Assembly (NCBI GenBank): GCA_977006965.1
Contig: OZ345367.1
Location: forward strand, 2,666,001 to 2,730,000
Length of the DNA: 64,000 nt
Source: Phymatolithon calcareum
Lineage: Eukaryota; Rhodophyta; Florideophyceae; Hapalidiales
Reading direction: 5' to 3'
Part shown: in pieces, positions 11,971 to 21,727 of the stretch
How the letters are laid out: every line of letters starts with the position of its first letter
Position numbering within the stretch: position 1 is the stretch's first letter
Program-made: the position numbers and the translations under genes
Notes under the pieces: model-generated
Database searches by the model: none
What the model was told of the DNA's origin: nothing
Seen by the model: the letters and a program-made list of their open reading frames with translations, nothing else

Positions 11971-12014
11971 TGTGAATTTGGCCCTGGCGATATTAACTTA
12001 GCAGTCTCTTTGGC

Positions 12015-12021
12015 TTTTATA
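12015..12021 (-). promoter_or_regulatory. TATA box of right-copy finger ORF
   Basis: TTTTATA on the plus strand, TATAAAA on the minus strand, 45 bases upstream of the ATG at 11970. Same context as in the left copy. Confidence 0.55.
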
Positions 12022-12839
12022 GGAGTACCATCATACTTCTATGCAGCAGCCACGTTTATATGATGCAATGTGCTAACATAGACGTATGTTGAAAGTACAA
12101 AAGGGGTACGTATTCAAATGCATCGAATGCGTAAGAAAACGTAGCTTTTTTCTGATTCAGCATATAAATAGAGAAAAACGTAGCGCAATACGTATCGCAA
12201 TTGGATCTTCGTGAGAAATACGCATTGCAATTAGATGCTCATCGTACCTCGCAAATTTCAATCATGAGTCTATTGTACAATTAACTCGAATTGCAATTAA
12301 TTGGAATTGCAATCAAATTGGTTCCAAGCCTGGCCATATGATGTGGTATGACGACGGTTCAGTAATTGAGGTCTGGAAATGCAAGATATTCTAGAAGGAA
12401 GGTACGGCAGGTGGACAGAGTGGCTCGTCGGCAGGTATCGGCAAAAGTTCCTGGACAAACCTGGTGGAACGCAGTGGGAATTCATGCGTACGGAGTTTCT
12501 TCCTACGGTGCGACCCGCATCACGAACAAGATGCTCACCCAGATCGCTGATTGGACTAAGTAAGTTCGAAATCATATCGTCTCTAGTTGTGTGTGGAATT
12601 TCAAATATGTCGCTCTCAGCTCTAGACCGATATCTATTTGAAGTAGCGTTTTTAGAAGTACTCAATGTGTTTTTCGAACGTACTCGAGGAAAATCCTTCT
12701 GAGAATGTTTGTAGAATGCAGTGCCAAAGGGTTAATCTGAACTGAATCTTTCTGATAAAAGCATTGATTTGTATTAGCTTTCCTGATGCTGATATAAGGA
12801 GAAGAAAGGTAGATTTTAATTTAAAATTTACCAACGCAA

Positions 12840-13180
12840 TGTAAACAAATCTTGTGCTCTACCTTAGGGACCATCTCCTTATTGATAAACTGGTACCTTT
12901 TATTTCTCTACGCGGGCACTCTTCCTTGGTATTTATACCCTTTTGGCTACCCGACTAATTACGTGTATGTCGCCCAGCAGGACATAGACGGCAGTACATG
13001 CAACTTGCATGGATTGCAAAGTGCTATGTAACCTAATGCTACTGCACGTTCAAATCTAAACCCGCGAAATAGATACCGCGCTCGGTAACATGTAATTTCC
13101 TTTTCGGGTCGCAGAGTCCGAGCACTATCCAAGGACTCCACTGCTGCGATTCCATTGCGTGTAAATCGCTAGGGGTTACA
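12840..13180 (-). repeat. 3' LTR of gypsy element
   Basis: 341 bp, TGTAA...TTACA ends. On the minus strand it contains GGGTATAAATACC (TATA at 12931-12937) and downstream GAGAAATAAAAGG, the likely poly(A) signal. Confidence 0.95.
12899..12904 (-). terminator. Likely poly(A) signal in 3' LTR
   Basis: AATAAA on the minus strand within GAGAAATAAAAGG, about 30 bases downstream of the LTR TATA box. Confidence 0.5.
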
Positions 13181-13210
13181 CTGCCCCATAATGTGTACCA
13201 TCGGTATACA

Positions 13211-16200
13211 TTAGTCGAGTCCCAAAGCGATTTTCGCCTCTTTCGCAATTTTCTTTTTCGAACTGCGCAGGAACTCTTCAACTTTCTCGGGGACATCTTC
13301 GTGCAATTCCTTGATTGCCTGCCAAGTCCAGTCTTGCTTATCAGGTAGGCCTTCCCATTGAACTTGTACAAATATGCCATACTCAGAGTTGCCAATATCC
13401 AATAACTTGTCCACAATCTCAAACTTGGCTTCTGAATGCTCAACATGTTTCAACAGGGTGTCAGAAAGCTTCAGTCCATCCATATTCGACCTGTATAACA
13501 TCATGCGAGCTGCATGGACCCTTTCTGTTTTCCTATCCAAAATCCCAGTGACGTCATACACGAGATCACTAACAACACCCGTCACGCGTCGTGGACCCCT
13601 CCATCGGAAACTCATCTTATGCCCTTTGTCTTGAGCATTTCTGACCACAACAAAATCTCCAACCTCAAATGAACGCCCTTGCAGGTTAGTCTTCTTGTTG
13701 TGGTTTCTGATATGTTTCTCCCGATTTTTAGAAACCTTATCAGCGACTGCCTTGTGCATTGAGTCGAAACTTCCTTGCAACTTGTTGATCTCAATCAGCT
13801 GCAGTATTCTTGTTTGCTCTATACTTCTTGCTCCAGAAGTAGGTAGGTGAAAACCTGGCTTCAGCATAGTACGTGATGGCTTCAAACCAGTCATGACTTC
13901 CAGAGGGCAACGGTATGCCCCATCACCATTCTTTCCCAGTCGTTTCAGAGGCGCAGCATTCAGAGCGCTCATAACCACACCAGATACTGTGGGCCAATCC
14001 TGAGGTCCTAACTTCCATTCCGACTGTAACGATCGACACGCCGCCAGTATACTCCTCATACACGACTCGACAGTGCCATTTACCCAAGGCGAGTAGGCCA
14101 CGGCAAATTTGTGTTGGACATTGTAGTCCTGAGCCAGAATACCCATCACCTCATTCTTGAAGTGGGAGCCCTGATCACTCACCCAGTACGGCATCGCCGT
14201 AAACACTCTTATCCATCTTGCTATTTCGGATGCGGCATTTTCTGCCGTTGCCGCCGCACTTGGACATAACCACAAGTATGAGGACAAATCGTCTTTCAAC
14301 ACCAACAAGTACTTGAAACCTCTGCATCCAGCCCCCATGTATATGTAGTCAAAATGCAATATCTCATTTGGCTTGCTTGCGTGGAACGTCATTGACAACG
14401 GTCGCGGAACGCGTGCACCACCTTTCGATGTGAGACAATGGATACAACTTCGCACAAACTCGGAGCAATCTTCTTCCATAGTTGTCCACTTAAACATTTC
14501 GGCCAGTGCACTGTTTGTCGTTTCCGAGCCCCTATGGCCCGTACTGCCACAATGTGCCACTACCAAGAGCTTCACTTGCAGCTCAATGGCCCTGTCAGGA
14601 ATCCAAATCTTTCCCTTGTTGATGTAGCAACCATCTTTCCCCTTGTAGCTTTCTTGAGGACGATCTTTCTCGTGCTTTCCTTGCTCTTTGATTATTAGCA
14701 ATACAGAGGGCCAGGAAAAGTCATCGTCGTTGGGCGATTGCACAATATCATTCGTCAATAAGCACGAGGTCAAACGCCTCGCCTTACGCTTCCCACGATA
14801 TCCGGCGAACCACCGCGTCATAATATCGGCCATAATATTCTTCTCGCCCGGTATGTGCTCAATTGTGTACATAAACCGGGACAAGAACAATGCCCACCTC
14901 TGCACTTTCGTCACGATATGCCTCCCCAAAGCTGGCTCAACGGCCAAAGGGTTGTATACGAAAAGCAGATTTCGGTGGTCAGAGAAAACATGTATGTCTC
15001 TCTCTGCTGCAAGCATATAGTCAAGCTTGCAAAATACCTGGTATATCGCATAGGCTTCTTTTTCAAATGTCGACCATCTTGACTCCGTGTCCGTAAATGT
15101 TCCACTTAAGAAAGCCAATGGACTGTGTGTCTGGTCCAGGTCGCTCTTGCTTAGTTCTTCTGGTTCACATTGTGTTACCACGGCTGCCCAGTGCTCGTCT
15201 GACGCATCTGTAAAGACGCAGATTACCTTTGAGCTGTCCCTGTGTGCTAGCGATACAGCATCTCTCAGCTGAGCCTGCATGCTTTCGTACAATTCCTCAT
15301 GAGTGACATTCCAGCCAAGGGATATTAAGCTTATTCCCTGTATCGACCTTTTCTTCCGTGAGCCTGATTTTGCATAGGCGTCTTCGAGCATATCTCGAAA
15401 CGGTGCGATTCTTGCTGCAAAGTCTGGAATCGATCCAGACATCCACTGTAAACAGTGTACATACTGACACAACTCAGCAGCAGAGACCGGAGCATGTGCA
15501 TTGAGAAGACCACTTAAACGTTGGGGATCACAGCGGACTCCCTCCTCATCAATGGTCCTTCCACACCAACGAACAGAGCGGGTGAACAGAACGCTCTTCC
15601 GTACTGATATCTTAAGTAGCTTCTCTTCGCAAACTCTGAGAAACTCCTCAAGGGTATCCAGCAAACCCTCCTCTGTCTTGTCATGCAATAAAAAATCATC
15701 CAGCCATGCAAGCAAATACCCGCGTATAGCCTTGAAGCAAGGCTCGACTCTCGACTGAAAGTTCGCCCCACTATTAGTCGCCCCCTGAAGTGTCCTCGTC
15801 GGACTGTAAGTTCCACTTGGAGTCATGAAACTGTGGGCCTCTTGGCTTTCCACCTCCAGGGCCAACTGCCAATAACCACTGCAAAAGTCAATTGTTGCAA
15901 AACATTTGCTGCCAGCGATACTCAGTAGCTCACTCTCAATGTGTGGCATGGGCCATGCGACAGGGACAGTAGCTGCATTCACTCTGCGAAGATCGAACGT
16001 CAACCGAAAATTTGCCGGGGGTGCTTTAGTAACAAGCAATGGAGCTGCTGCCCAAGCAGCGTCTGCATTCTCCCGAATGAATCCATATTCCAGTAACTTA
16101 TCAGTGTACCGTGCCATGAATTCTCTTTGGTCAGGAGTGTACCTTCGAGCTTTTGCCACGTGTGGCACACAATCAGGCGCCAGTGACACCTTCATAGGAG

Positions 16201-17911
16201 CAACATCTGCCGGAGGGTCTCTTCCCAGACGAACGCGAAAAACGTCACGGTATGTTTTCACCAAGCCCCTCAGGCGCTCAACACCCTTATTGCTGAGCCC
16301 ATTCTCGACAGCTGCTTCCACCATACTTTCAAGAGCGTCATTCATCTCTTCAGTAGTGTCTTCACCCAAATCGAGCCACTTTTCCTCGTCTAGGAAGTCT
16401 GAACCCTGAACTTCATCAATATCGTCGCTACTCGCCCGATCGGAATGGAAAACGCCAGAATTTAGAGCCCTTGCGACCGAACCTGGCGAATAATCTTCAG
16501 CTCTCATCAGATCATTGGCATCGACGTTGGCCCCGAGCCTGTCACATGCAGCGACAAGAATTTCTTGTGTGTCTAGCCCAAGAGCTTCCAATAAAGGCAG
16601 GCCCAATAGCGGCTGCTCCATGCTCTCCTTTGTTACATCCCATTTTAAGTTCCGAATAGTCAACGATTTCCCGTGCCGGACCTGCAACTCTGTTGTCATC
16701 GTTGCAACCCTGTCTATGGTCACGGACAGCTCCTTTTTGCTGTCAGACAACACTACTGCCAACCCAAACTTCTGCGGGGTTTCCAACCGTTTCACTTGAA
16801 CGTCAGCACCTTTCGCCAAAAGTTCGGCAAGTAGATCCGATGGCATAAGATTCGTGTCCGATCCACTGTCGGCACAAGTCTCCCTCGTTACACTGCCTGC
16901 GAATGTCGCCATTAGCAGTGTACTGTTTTTTATCGCCGCTCCGGCCTTGTTAGCGTTGGAGTTCTTCAGCGATTTAGCCTTCCTCTTTTTATCCAAATGA
17001 TCCTTGATGAGTTTTTCGGCCTGTTCAGCCGATGTCTCTTTGCAGTCCGTCCTTACGTAGTGACGTAAGCCCTTCGCGGCACACTTCGGGTTCAAACAGA
17101 GAGGCTTCTTCTCTGCCCCGGAACCACTGGACTGCGACTTTTTTCCAGTGTCTTTGACAAAACTCTTGGAAGGTTCTCCGAAAGATCTGGCCTTTGATGA
17201 TGACTGAAGTTTGTCCTGTACTACTGCCTCTTTGCATAGCACTCTGATGTACTTTTTCAAGTCCTTCTTTAGTCCTCCTTGAAATTCGATATGCTGAGCC
17301 ATTGCCTCCTTCAGGTTTGCAGGGAAAAGATGTGTCTGCAATATTTTCACGGTCTTCTCCGGATTGTCGGCCTTGAAAGTACCGTAGCCAACCCCATCGA
17401 GTCGGGAAAAAACATCATTAACATACTCCCACATTCTTGCCTTCGGATCCTCCACACTCAATGGAACCTTAACGCCTCTCAAGGCAGCGTTTATGACCGC
17501 AGGATTTATGTCATCTCCTTCGTCCCGCTTGACCAAACTTCTGACGTAGTTCTCAATATGTTCAGATGTCAGGTGATTCACAGCAACACCTGGGGCAATC
17601 GTGTCAAAAGCTCCAATAAAATGCATATTTTCAATGAGAGTCTTATCAACCGAAATCTTGTACGATGCGACAGTCATGCTCGGCACTTCTTTCTGCTTTT
17701 CACACACCTCATCTTCATACCTTGCGCGGTCCTTCAAAAATGCCGCGACTTTCTTTGGGTCAACGCTCTTCAGAACCGGATGGCTCACGGGTTGGAAAAT
17801 AGCAACTTGAGAAGAACCTTCCTCCTCTTTGCTTCCTCCTGTTCCCTCCATTGTATCCGTTCCAGCACCCGATCGTGTAGTCACCATACACTGGCGGAAC
17901 ACAAGCTTCAA
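13211..17911 (-). CDS. Gag-Pol polyprotein of Ty3/gypsy element
   Basis: Single 1566-aa ORF with no stop between gag and pol. Residues about 1-300 are gag-like and end in a zinc-knuckle-like CLNPKC...HYVRTDC. The aspartic protease motif ADSGSDTNLMP lies near 347. The reverse transcriptase covers about 600-830: FRLTFDLRRVNAA, a TIDFCSGYWQLAL block, and the catalytic AWLDDFLLH near 735. RNase H has FTDASDEHWAAV near 898 and FSDHRNLL. The integrase has the zinc-binding HCGSTGHRG ... CIHCLT (from about 1117) and the DDE triad: FDYIYMG (about 1187), VSDQGSHF (1246) and NGTVES (1281), the last two 35 residues apart. The C-terminus (about 1484-1530) has FVQVQWEGLPDKQDWTW, a chromodomain-like motif as in chromoviruses. 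The first Met gives MKLVFRQ; MVTTRSG, eight residues later, is an alternative start. All catalytic residues are present. Confidence 0.95.
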   Translation of the reverse strand: MKLVFRQCMVTTRSGAGTDTMEGTGGSKEEEGSSQVAIFQPVSHPVLKSVDPKKVAAFLKDRARYEDEVCEKQKEVPSMTVASYKISVDKTLIENMHFIGAFDTIAPGVAVNHLTSEHIENYVRSLVKRDEGDDINPAVINAALRGVKVPLSVEDPKARMWEYVNDVFSRLDGVGYGTFKADNPEKTVKILQTHLFPANLKEAMAQHIEFQGGLKKDLKKYIRVLCKEAVVQDKLQSSSKARSFGEPSKSFVKDTGKKSQSSGSGAEKKPLCLNPKCAAKGLRHYVRTDCKETSAEQAEKLIKDHLDKKRKAKSLKNSNANKAGAAIKNSTLLMATFAGSVTRETCADSGSDTNLMPSDLLAELLAKGADVQVKRLETPQKFGLAVVLSDSKKELSVTIDRVATMTTELQVRHGKSLTIRNLKWDVTKESMEQPLLGLPLLEALGLDTQEILVAACDRLGANVDANDLMRAEDYSPGSVARALNSGVFHSDRASSDDIDEVQGSDFLDEEKWLDLGEDTTEEMNDALESMVEAAVENGLSNKGVERLRGLVKTYRDVFRVRLGRDPPADVAPMKVSLAPDCVPHVAKARRYTPDQREFMARYTDKLLEYGFIRENADAAWAAAPLLVTKAPPANFRLTFDLRRVNAATVPVAWPMPHIESELLSIAGSKCFATIDFCSGYWQLALEVESQEAHSFMTPSGTYSPTRTLQGATNSGANFQSRVEPCFKAIRGYLLAWLDDFLLHDKTEEGLLDTLEEFLRVCEEKLLKISVRKSVLFTRSVRWCGRTIDEEGVRCDPQRLSGLLNAHAPVSAAELCQYVHCLQWMSGSIPDFAARIAPFRDMLEDAYAKSGSRKKRSIQGISLISLGWNVTHEELYESMQAQLRDAVSLAHRDSSKVICVFTDASDEHWAAVVTQCEPEELSKSDLDQTHSPLAFLSGTFTDTESRWSTFEKEAYAIYQVFCKLDYMLAAERDIHVFSDHRNLLFVYNPLAVEPALGRHIVTKVQRWALFLSRFMYTIEHIPGEKNIMADIMTRWFAGYRGKRKARRLTSCLLTNDIVQSPNDDDFSWPSVLLIIKEQGKHEKDRPQESYKGKDGCYINKGKIWIPDRAIELQVKLLVVAHCGSTGHRGSETTNSALAEMFKWTTMEEDCSEFVRSCIHCLTSKGGARVPRPLSMTFHASKPNEILHFDYIYMGAGCRGFKYLLVLKDDLSSYLWLCPSAAATAENAASEIARWIRVFTAMPYWVSDQGSHFKNEVMGILAQDYNVQHKFAVAYSPWVNGTVESCMRSILAACRSLQSEWKLGPQDWPTVSGVVMSALNAAPLKRLGKNGDGAYRCPLEVMTGLKPSRTMLKPGFHLPTSGARSIEQTRILQLIEINKLQGSFDSMHKAVADKVSKNREKHIRNHNKKTNLQGRSFEVGDFVVVRNAQDKGHKMSFRWRGPRRVTGVVSDLVYDVTGILDRKTERVHAARMMLYRSNMDGLKLSDTLLKHVEHSEAKFEIVDKLLDIGNSEYGIFVQVQWEGLPDKQDWTWQAIKELHEDVPEKVEEFLRSSKKKIAKEAKIALGLD

Positions 17912-17939
17912 TTAAATTCTCTGCGCAGACAGAAATTTC

Positions 17940-18280
17940 TGTAAACAAATCTTGTGCTCTACCTTAGGGACCATCTCCTTATTGATAAACTGGTACCTTT
18001 TATTTCTCTACGCGGGCACTCTTCCTTGGTATTTATACCCTTTTGGCTACCCGACTAATTACGTGTATGTCGCCCAGCAGGACATAGACGGCAGTACATG
18101 CAACTTGCATGGATTGCAAAGTGCTATGTAACCTAATGCTACTGCACGTTCAAATCTAAACCCGCGAAATAGATACCGCGCTCGGTAACATGTAATTTCC
18201 TTTTCGGGTCGCAGAATCCGAGCACTATCCAAGGACTCCACTGCTGCGATTCCATTGCGTGTAAATCGCTAGGGGTTACA
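17940..18280 (-). repeat. 5' LTR of gypsy element
   Basis: 341 bp, differing from the 3' LTR by one base (18216). As the element runs on the minus strand, this copy drives transcription. Confidence 0.95.
18031..18037 (-). promoter_or_regulatory. TATA box of gypsy 5' LTR
   Basis: TATAAAT on the minus strand within GGGTATAAATACC. It lies about 90 bp upstream of the inner end of the LTR. Confidence 0.6.
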
Positions 18281-18289
18281 GCAATTGCT

Positions 18290-18765
18290 GACGCTTGGGG
18301 AAACTTTCCTAGCGCCAAGAGTTTTTGGCCGGATTCTGGCTAAAACCCACGTCTGGTCTCCTTCGGGACCTTGAGGGGGAAAACTACTCCCTTGTCCTGT
18401 GGCGCGCGGTGATTTCAGGTTAAGAAAAGTCATTACTTGGCCACAGCCCGAAACGTGGTTAAGAGCTCGTCGAGTGCTCGCTTAGTGCAGGCGCTGTCCT
18501 CTTTGGAGATTCTGTCCTTTGCGAGGCCACTTATCACGTCTTCGATGGCATCTTTCCCACAATGGACGGTGAGCTCGATGAGGGTGGAGTTGCTCATTGG
18601 AGGGAACATTTCAAATGACCAGTTGATGGCAGTTGTTCCAAGTCTTCTTGAGTTGAAGACAAGGTGCAGAGCTAACGAAACTTTCGCGTTCACTACAGGT
18701 CGTTGATGATGGTGATTTAAGCGGTTCATTGGGGTGTCGCAGTTTGATGATTTAACGGTCGTCAC
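18290..18765 (-). pseudogene. LINE C-terminal domain fragment
   Basis: The minus-strand frame 18433-18765 contains SRRLGTTAINWSFEMFPPMS, then a spacer, then TKRALDELLTTF. This aligns with RHRQLAVKWAFGRFPPMSTS ... TEKALDKLLFF in the LINE at 30521-31462. The tail 18290-18432 is its 3' untranslated part. It directly abuts the gypsy target site. The upstream RT is missing. Confidence 0.65.
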
Positions 18766-18784
18766 AGAGACGGAATGATCGAAA

Positions 18785-19667
18785 ATGTATTCGCAATTAA
18801 ATGGATTTATTGAGAAGGTACCATGTGTCCCAACTGGAGGAACGTCGGCACCTTTCTAGGCGTATTCTATTAGATTGAAAATTCAGCTTCCTTAATCGGA
18901 ATTACATAGAATTACGTCAATGGCTCTAGCCATGCCGGGGTCCATAAAGGCTTCTTCAGGATTCTGTGGAGTGTTCCAACTGCCCATGATCCTTGGCTGC
19001 CCATTTCTTCAATTAACTTCGGTGGGTTTCTCGGAAAATGGCCTACAAACAACCTTTCGCAAAGCATTCTGTATCTGCTTTCTTTCATCCTCACTGCTTG
19101 GTGCGGTACACTATTCTTGGCGAACGTAATTTTCCTGATGCGGTGCTCTTCTTGCTGTTCCCATACTCGGCGAAACTCGAATATATCTTGATTTTCAGTC
19201 TTGTTTATTTCCCGTATACAGTCGAGAGTTTCGAGTTCTATCTCTGACCTTGTTTCTTCGGTCTCCCCCACAATCCTGCTTAGTCTTTGTCTTAGCTTCC
19301 AGAGCAGGTGCTGTCAGCGAAACTCCCATGGCTCTATTTGGCACAGTTTCATTAGTATTCTCCAGTACCGCGCTGCTCACTTTCCGAATAGTATCGTTGC
19401 AATGTCCTTCTGAATTTCACTACTGCTTTCAATACACCGATTGTGTCGGGTGTTATGTGCGCAGCGTACTCATATATTGGGCTGATAAAAGCTTTGAAGA
19501 GCCAAATGCTCTTTTCGGTGCTATGTCCTCTTCTTGTCATGCCTAGGTTTCTCATGAGCCGAACTTTGACGCTTGCGCTTTTGCATCACTCCAGAAGCTT
19601 TTCGTCACGAATACCGTTCGCGTCAATTGTACCGTACCCACCGAAAATTAGTAGTTTTACTATCTGA
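18785..19667 (-). pseudogene. LINE 3' half (family 2), degenerate
   Basis: Minus strand, from high to low coordinates: an end-of-RT segment with SPIYEYAAHITPDT (about 19480), then an acidic linker, then RKITFAKNSVPHQAV and FVGHFPRNPPKLIEEMGSQ (about 19000-19100), then the 3' tail shared with 5061-5190 and 39830-39940. Stops and shifts break the frame. The tail ends AATAAATCC. Confidence 0.75.
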
Positions 19668-19689
19668 AAGAATAAGAAATTTGTACTAC

Positions 19690-20290
19690 TCATGCTACAG
19701 CCGAGGTCTGTTAATGGGGCGGCGCTCATCAATAAGGACATACTTGCCCGGGGTACCTGCGAGCTGCAGCTCGCCGGTGAAGCACGCTCCGGGAGGCAGA
19801 AGAGAGAGAGGAAGATCCCACATGGTAGGACAAGAGAATTGCCTCAAGTTTCCCAAGGTGAAACACAGGCATCTCGCGCTCCAGTACATCTGTGGTACAT
19901 TTCCATTGGTGTCCGCAGCAAGTATGGCAGCTATATTTGGAAACAGAGCTCGACAGCATATTGCGACTCTGGAACGCTCATTTTCATGATACGAACTTGA
20001 AGGAGAAAGCAGACTGGACACAGAAAAAGCTCTGATGGAGCTTTTTCTACTCAGCAATACTCTCACAGACTGCATGCAGAAAGAAGACGGCCTACCCTGG
20101 AGCCCAGGTACGAGCAGTTGTGTTCACAACTATACGGGAGTTCCACAAATGACATAGGATTATATGAGATCCTAAGTTTTTACGTCCGCCCTTTTCGCGA
20201 TGCATTTTCGTGAACTACACAAACGTAGGTATCAACTGAGGAAGCCTCGCACATATATTCGGAAGTCTGTGGAGCTTTAAAAAAGTTTGA
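19690..20290 (+). pseudogene. LINE C-terminal domain and 3' tail (family 1)
   Basis: The plus frame at about 19850-20095 reads KHRHLALQYICGTFPLVSAA, FGNRARQHIATLE and TEKALMELFLLSNTL. It is homologous to the C-terminal domain of the LINE at 30521-31462 and close to the copy at 42890-43440. The end at 20185-20285 carries the family-1 tail (CGTCCGCC..., ATATTCGGAAGTCTGTGG). One internal stop and the missing RT make it dead. Confidence 0.7.
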
Positions 20291-20990
20291 TGATTTAACG
20301 GACGTCGCCAAGATAGAATAATCAACGAAAAAGTATTTTCACTACCTGAGAGGAGAATAACAAATTTGTGCTCCTCATGATGCAGCGCGAGGTATTCTTT
20401 CACTTGCTTTGGATGTTCGTTCATATCATTGGCTTTCAAGGCCATGTTTTGCTATTCACAGGCAGCTTCTCGTGCGTTAACTATACATTAGAGATGATTA
20501 TTCCCATTTTGATTGCCATTTCCTGCAGAATATTTAGTTTATTCGACATCAGAGCCCATAGGTTCGAAAGTGAAAGCTTTCACGGTAGTGCTGAGCTGAA
20601 CCTCCAGAGGCGTGCACTATCCGCAGCACCACTTACTGGGATAAGGAACCATCTTCCCTCCCCTTAGGATCCCTCGGGTGCTATCCACCCGAGGCCGGTC
20701 ATATTAGACCTCAGCACGTCCAGTGCGATAGATGAACTAGTCTAGGCTACTCTAGCGAAAAAGAATGGTGGGTTGGTGGAAGAGAAAAAGATCTGGATCT
20801 CGTGCTTCGTCCGCGCCGGTGCGAACATTGAAAGTCTGTCTTCGACAACGACAGGGCGTTGGGGTCATCCGCCAGCCTCGAAGTCGTCGATAGGAGTTCG
20901 ATTACGAATTTGTTTTCCGGTTCTCCTTCGCTGATGCTCGCGGTCTCCGGCATAAGTAGCGATACCGCGGAGCTGGAGACGCCCGCCATA
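20291..20990. other. Intergenic, nothing recognised
   Basis: No motif in the ORFs on either strand. The right part is GC-richer and may belong to the LINE copy that follows. Confidence 0.4.
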
Positions 20991-21310
20991 CCGCTGATCG
21001 TCGTCGCGACGGTGTCGCAATGCGACAGTGTCACCTCGACTCCTGAGATTCAACCGAGCACCTCTTTGGAGGAAATCAGTGTTGGGTGCTTACTGTGGGA
21101 TTACCGCGGTGGTCGAACTAGTCGCCTTACAACGTACTCTAGCGTCATCGAAGATGAGTACAGAAATTGAGTTTGAGTGCAAGAGACTCACAGGAGCTCT
21201 TGTTGGGAGAGAATTACGAATCAAGAACGTTTTGAGCAGCCAGATGACTATAGCGTAGAGATTATGCAAGAGCTACCCCGTTACTCCAAGGTGAGGCTTT
21301 GGGAGCTCTC
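20991..21310 (+). pseudogene. LINE C-terminal fragment (23392-type)
   Basis: The plus frame reads NRAPLWRKSVLGAYCG, VVELVALQRTLASSKMSTE and ECKRLTGALVGRELRIKNVL. It corresponds closely to NRVPLWRKSILAKYFG ... ECKRLTRALTGREIRIKEIL at the end of the LINE at 23392-25043. Its 3' part (GAGGCTTTGGGAGCT) also matches. Confidence 0.75.
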
Positions 21311-21456
21311 AATATCCCCTCGACTCCTGAGTTTTCTCGTCCGCCATTCTGGTGGGCGTTTCGTGAGCTGCACAAAGGTAGTTGGCGTCTTAGGAAGTTT
21401 TGCCCGTATATTCGGAAGGCTGTGGGGCCTTTTTAAAAGCAAATAAACTTGAATTA
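21311..21456 (+). repeat. LINE 3' tail, family 1
   Basis: Coding remnant PPFWWAFRELHKGSWRLRKF followed by CPYIRKAVGPF and a stop, then AACTTGAATTAAAAAAAG. Nearly the same about 145-bp block lies at 56985-57117, and diverged versions at 20180-20290 and 43350-43440. Confidence 0.7.
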
Positions 21457-21570
21457 AAAAAAGTGTCACCTCGGCGGCAGGTATGTTGAAACAGAGCCGC
21501 TAGCCGCCATCACTTCTGTCTCCGAGTAGCGCGATCCAGGCGGATAGTCGCGCATCGCCTTTGCAACGGT

Positions 21571-21727
21571 CTCAGGTGCAATGATAATTGACTAAGGGAG
21601 CTTCAATAAAACAGAAATCCATCCATCCATCCTTTGCAGCGGAGGGTTGAACGCGTGCCAAAGTTTCGGTTGGATTGGATTTCTGTTTACTTGGATCTAC
21701 CTTTGTAAATTGTCATTGCACCTGAGG
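21571..21727. repeat. 157-bp foldback (hairpin) repeat
   Basis: CTCAGGTGCAATGATAATTG at the left pairs with CAATTTAC-type sequence ending ATTGCACCTGAG at the right. Inside, AAACAGAAATCCATCC pairs with GGATTGGATTTCTGTTT. No ORF. The form is that of a MITE or other foldback element. No target duplication was recognised. Confidence 0.6.

Larger units (their letters stand above)
11529..12340 (-). mobile_element. Short hAT-like DNA transposon, right copy, with 8-bp TSD
   Basis: The element itself spans 11537-12332 (796 bp) and is inverted relative to the left copy. It is flanked by a perfect 8-bp direct repeat, GCCATATG, at 11529-11536 and 12333-12340. This is the hallmark of hAT-type insertion. 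It lies inside the protease-like gene: protein homology continues from just left of the first repeat to just right of the second. The insertion therefore postdates the gene, and near identity with the left copy suggests it is recent. Confidence 0.9.
10790..12563 (+). pseudogene. Glutamyl-endopeptidase-like serine protease, disrupted
   Basis: Host-type gene broken by frameshifts, a stop and a transposon. 10790-11118 encodes a helical domain with APVSAIAGITGDAEKALISV and FGIDTIGELANRKVF, resembling the helix-hairpin-like DUF4332 type. A one-base shift near 11117 leads to VIGDDDRVRV, the typical N-terminal signature of secreted S1B/V8-like proteases. LTAAHCLY near 11265 carries the catalytic His. 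After another shift, KGKPIRTAGYPGDKRG runs to 11536, where the hAT-like element sits. Beyond it the frame resumes with MMWYDDGSVIEVW, then a TAG stop, then GTAGGQSGSS near 12405-12430 with the nucleophile Ser. After a further shift VGIHAYGVSSYGATRI ends at 12563. The catalytic His and Ser motifs can be recognised, but no single frame holds them. Confidence 0.75.
12840..18280 (-). mobile_element. Structurally complete Ty3/gypsy LTR retrotransposon
   Basis: A 5441-bp element read on the minus strand. It has two 341-bp LTRs (12840-13180 and 17940-18280), starting TGTAA and ending TTACA, with one mismatch between them (13116 versus 18216). Both outer ends carry GCAA (12836-12839 and 18281-18284), a 4-bp target duplication; if the LTR is taken to start one base later, it becomes 5-bp GCAAT. 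The interior holds one uninterrupted gag-pol ORF. The 3' LTR is preceded by a short purine-rich stretch (GGGGCAG). I do not recognise a tRNA-iMet type primer-binding site next to the 5' LTR. Near-identical LTRs mean recent insertion, and the element may still be active. Confidence 0.95.

Noticed and set aside
12959-13141. 60-codon ORF in both LTRs (also 18059-18241)
   Set aside because: Lies in LTR regulatory sequence; present twice only because the LTRs are duplicated.
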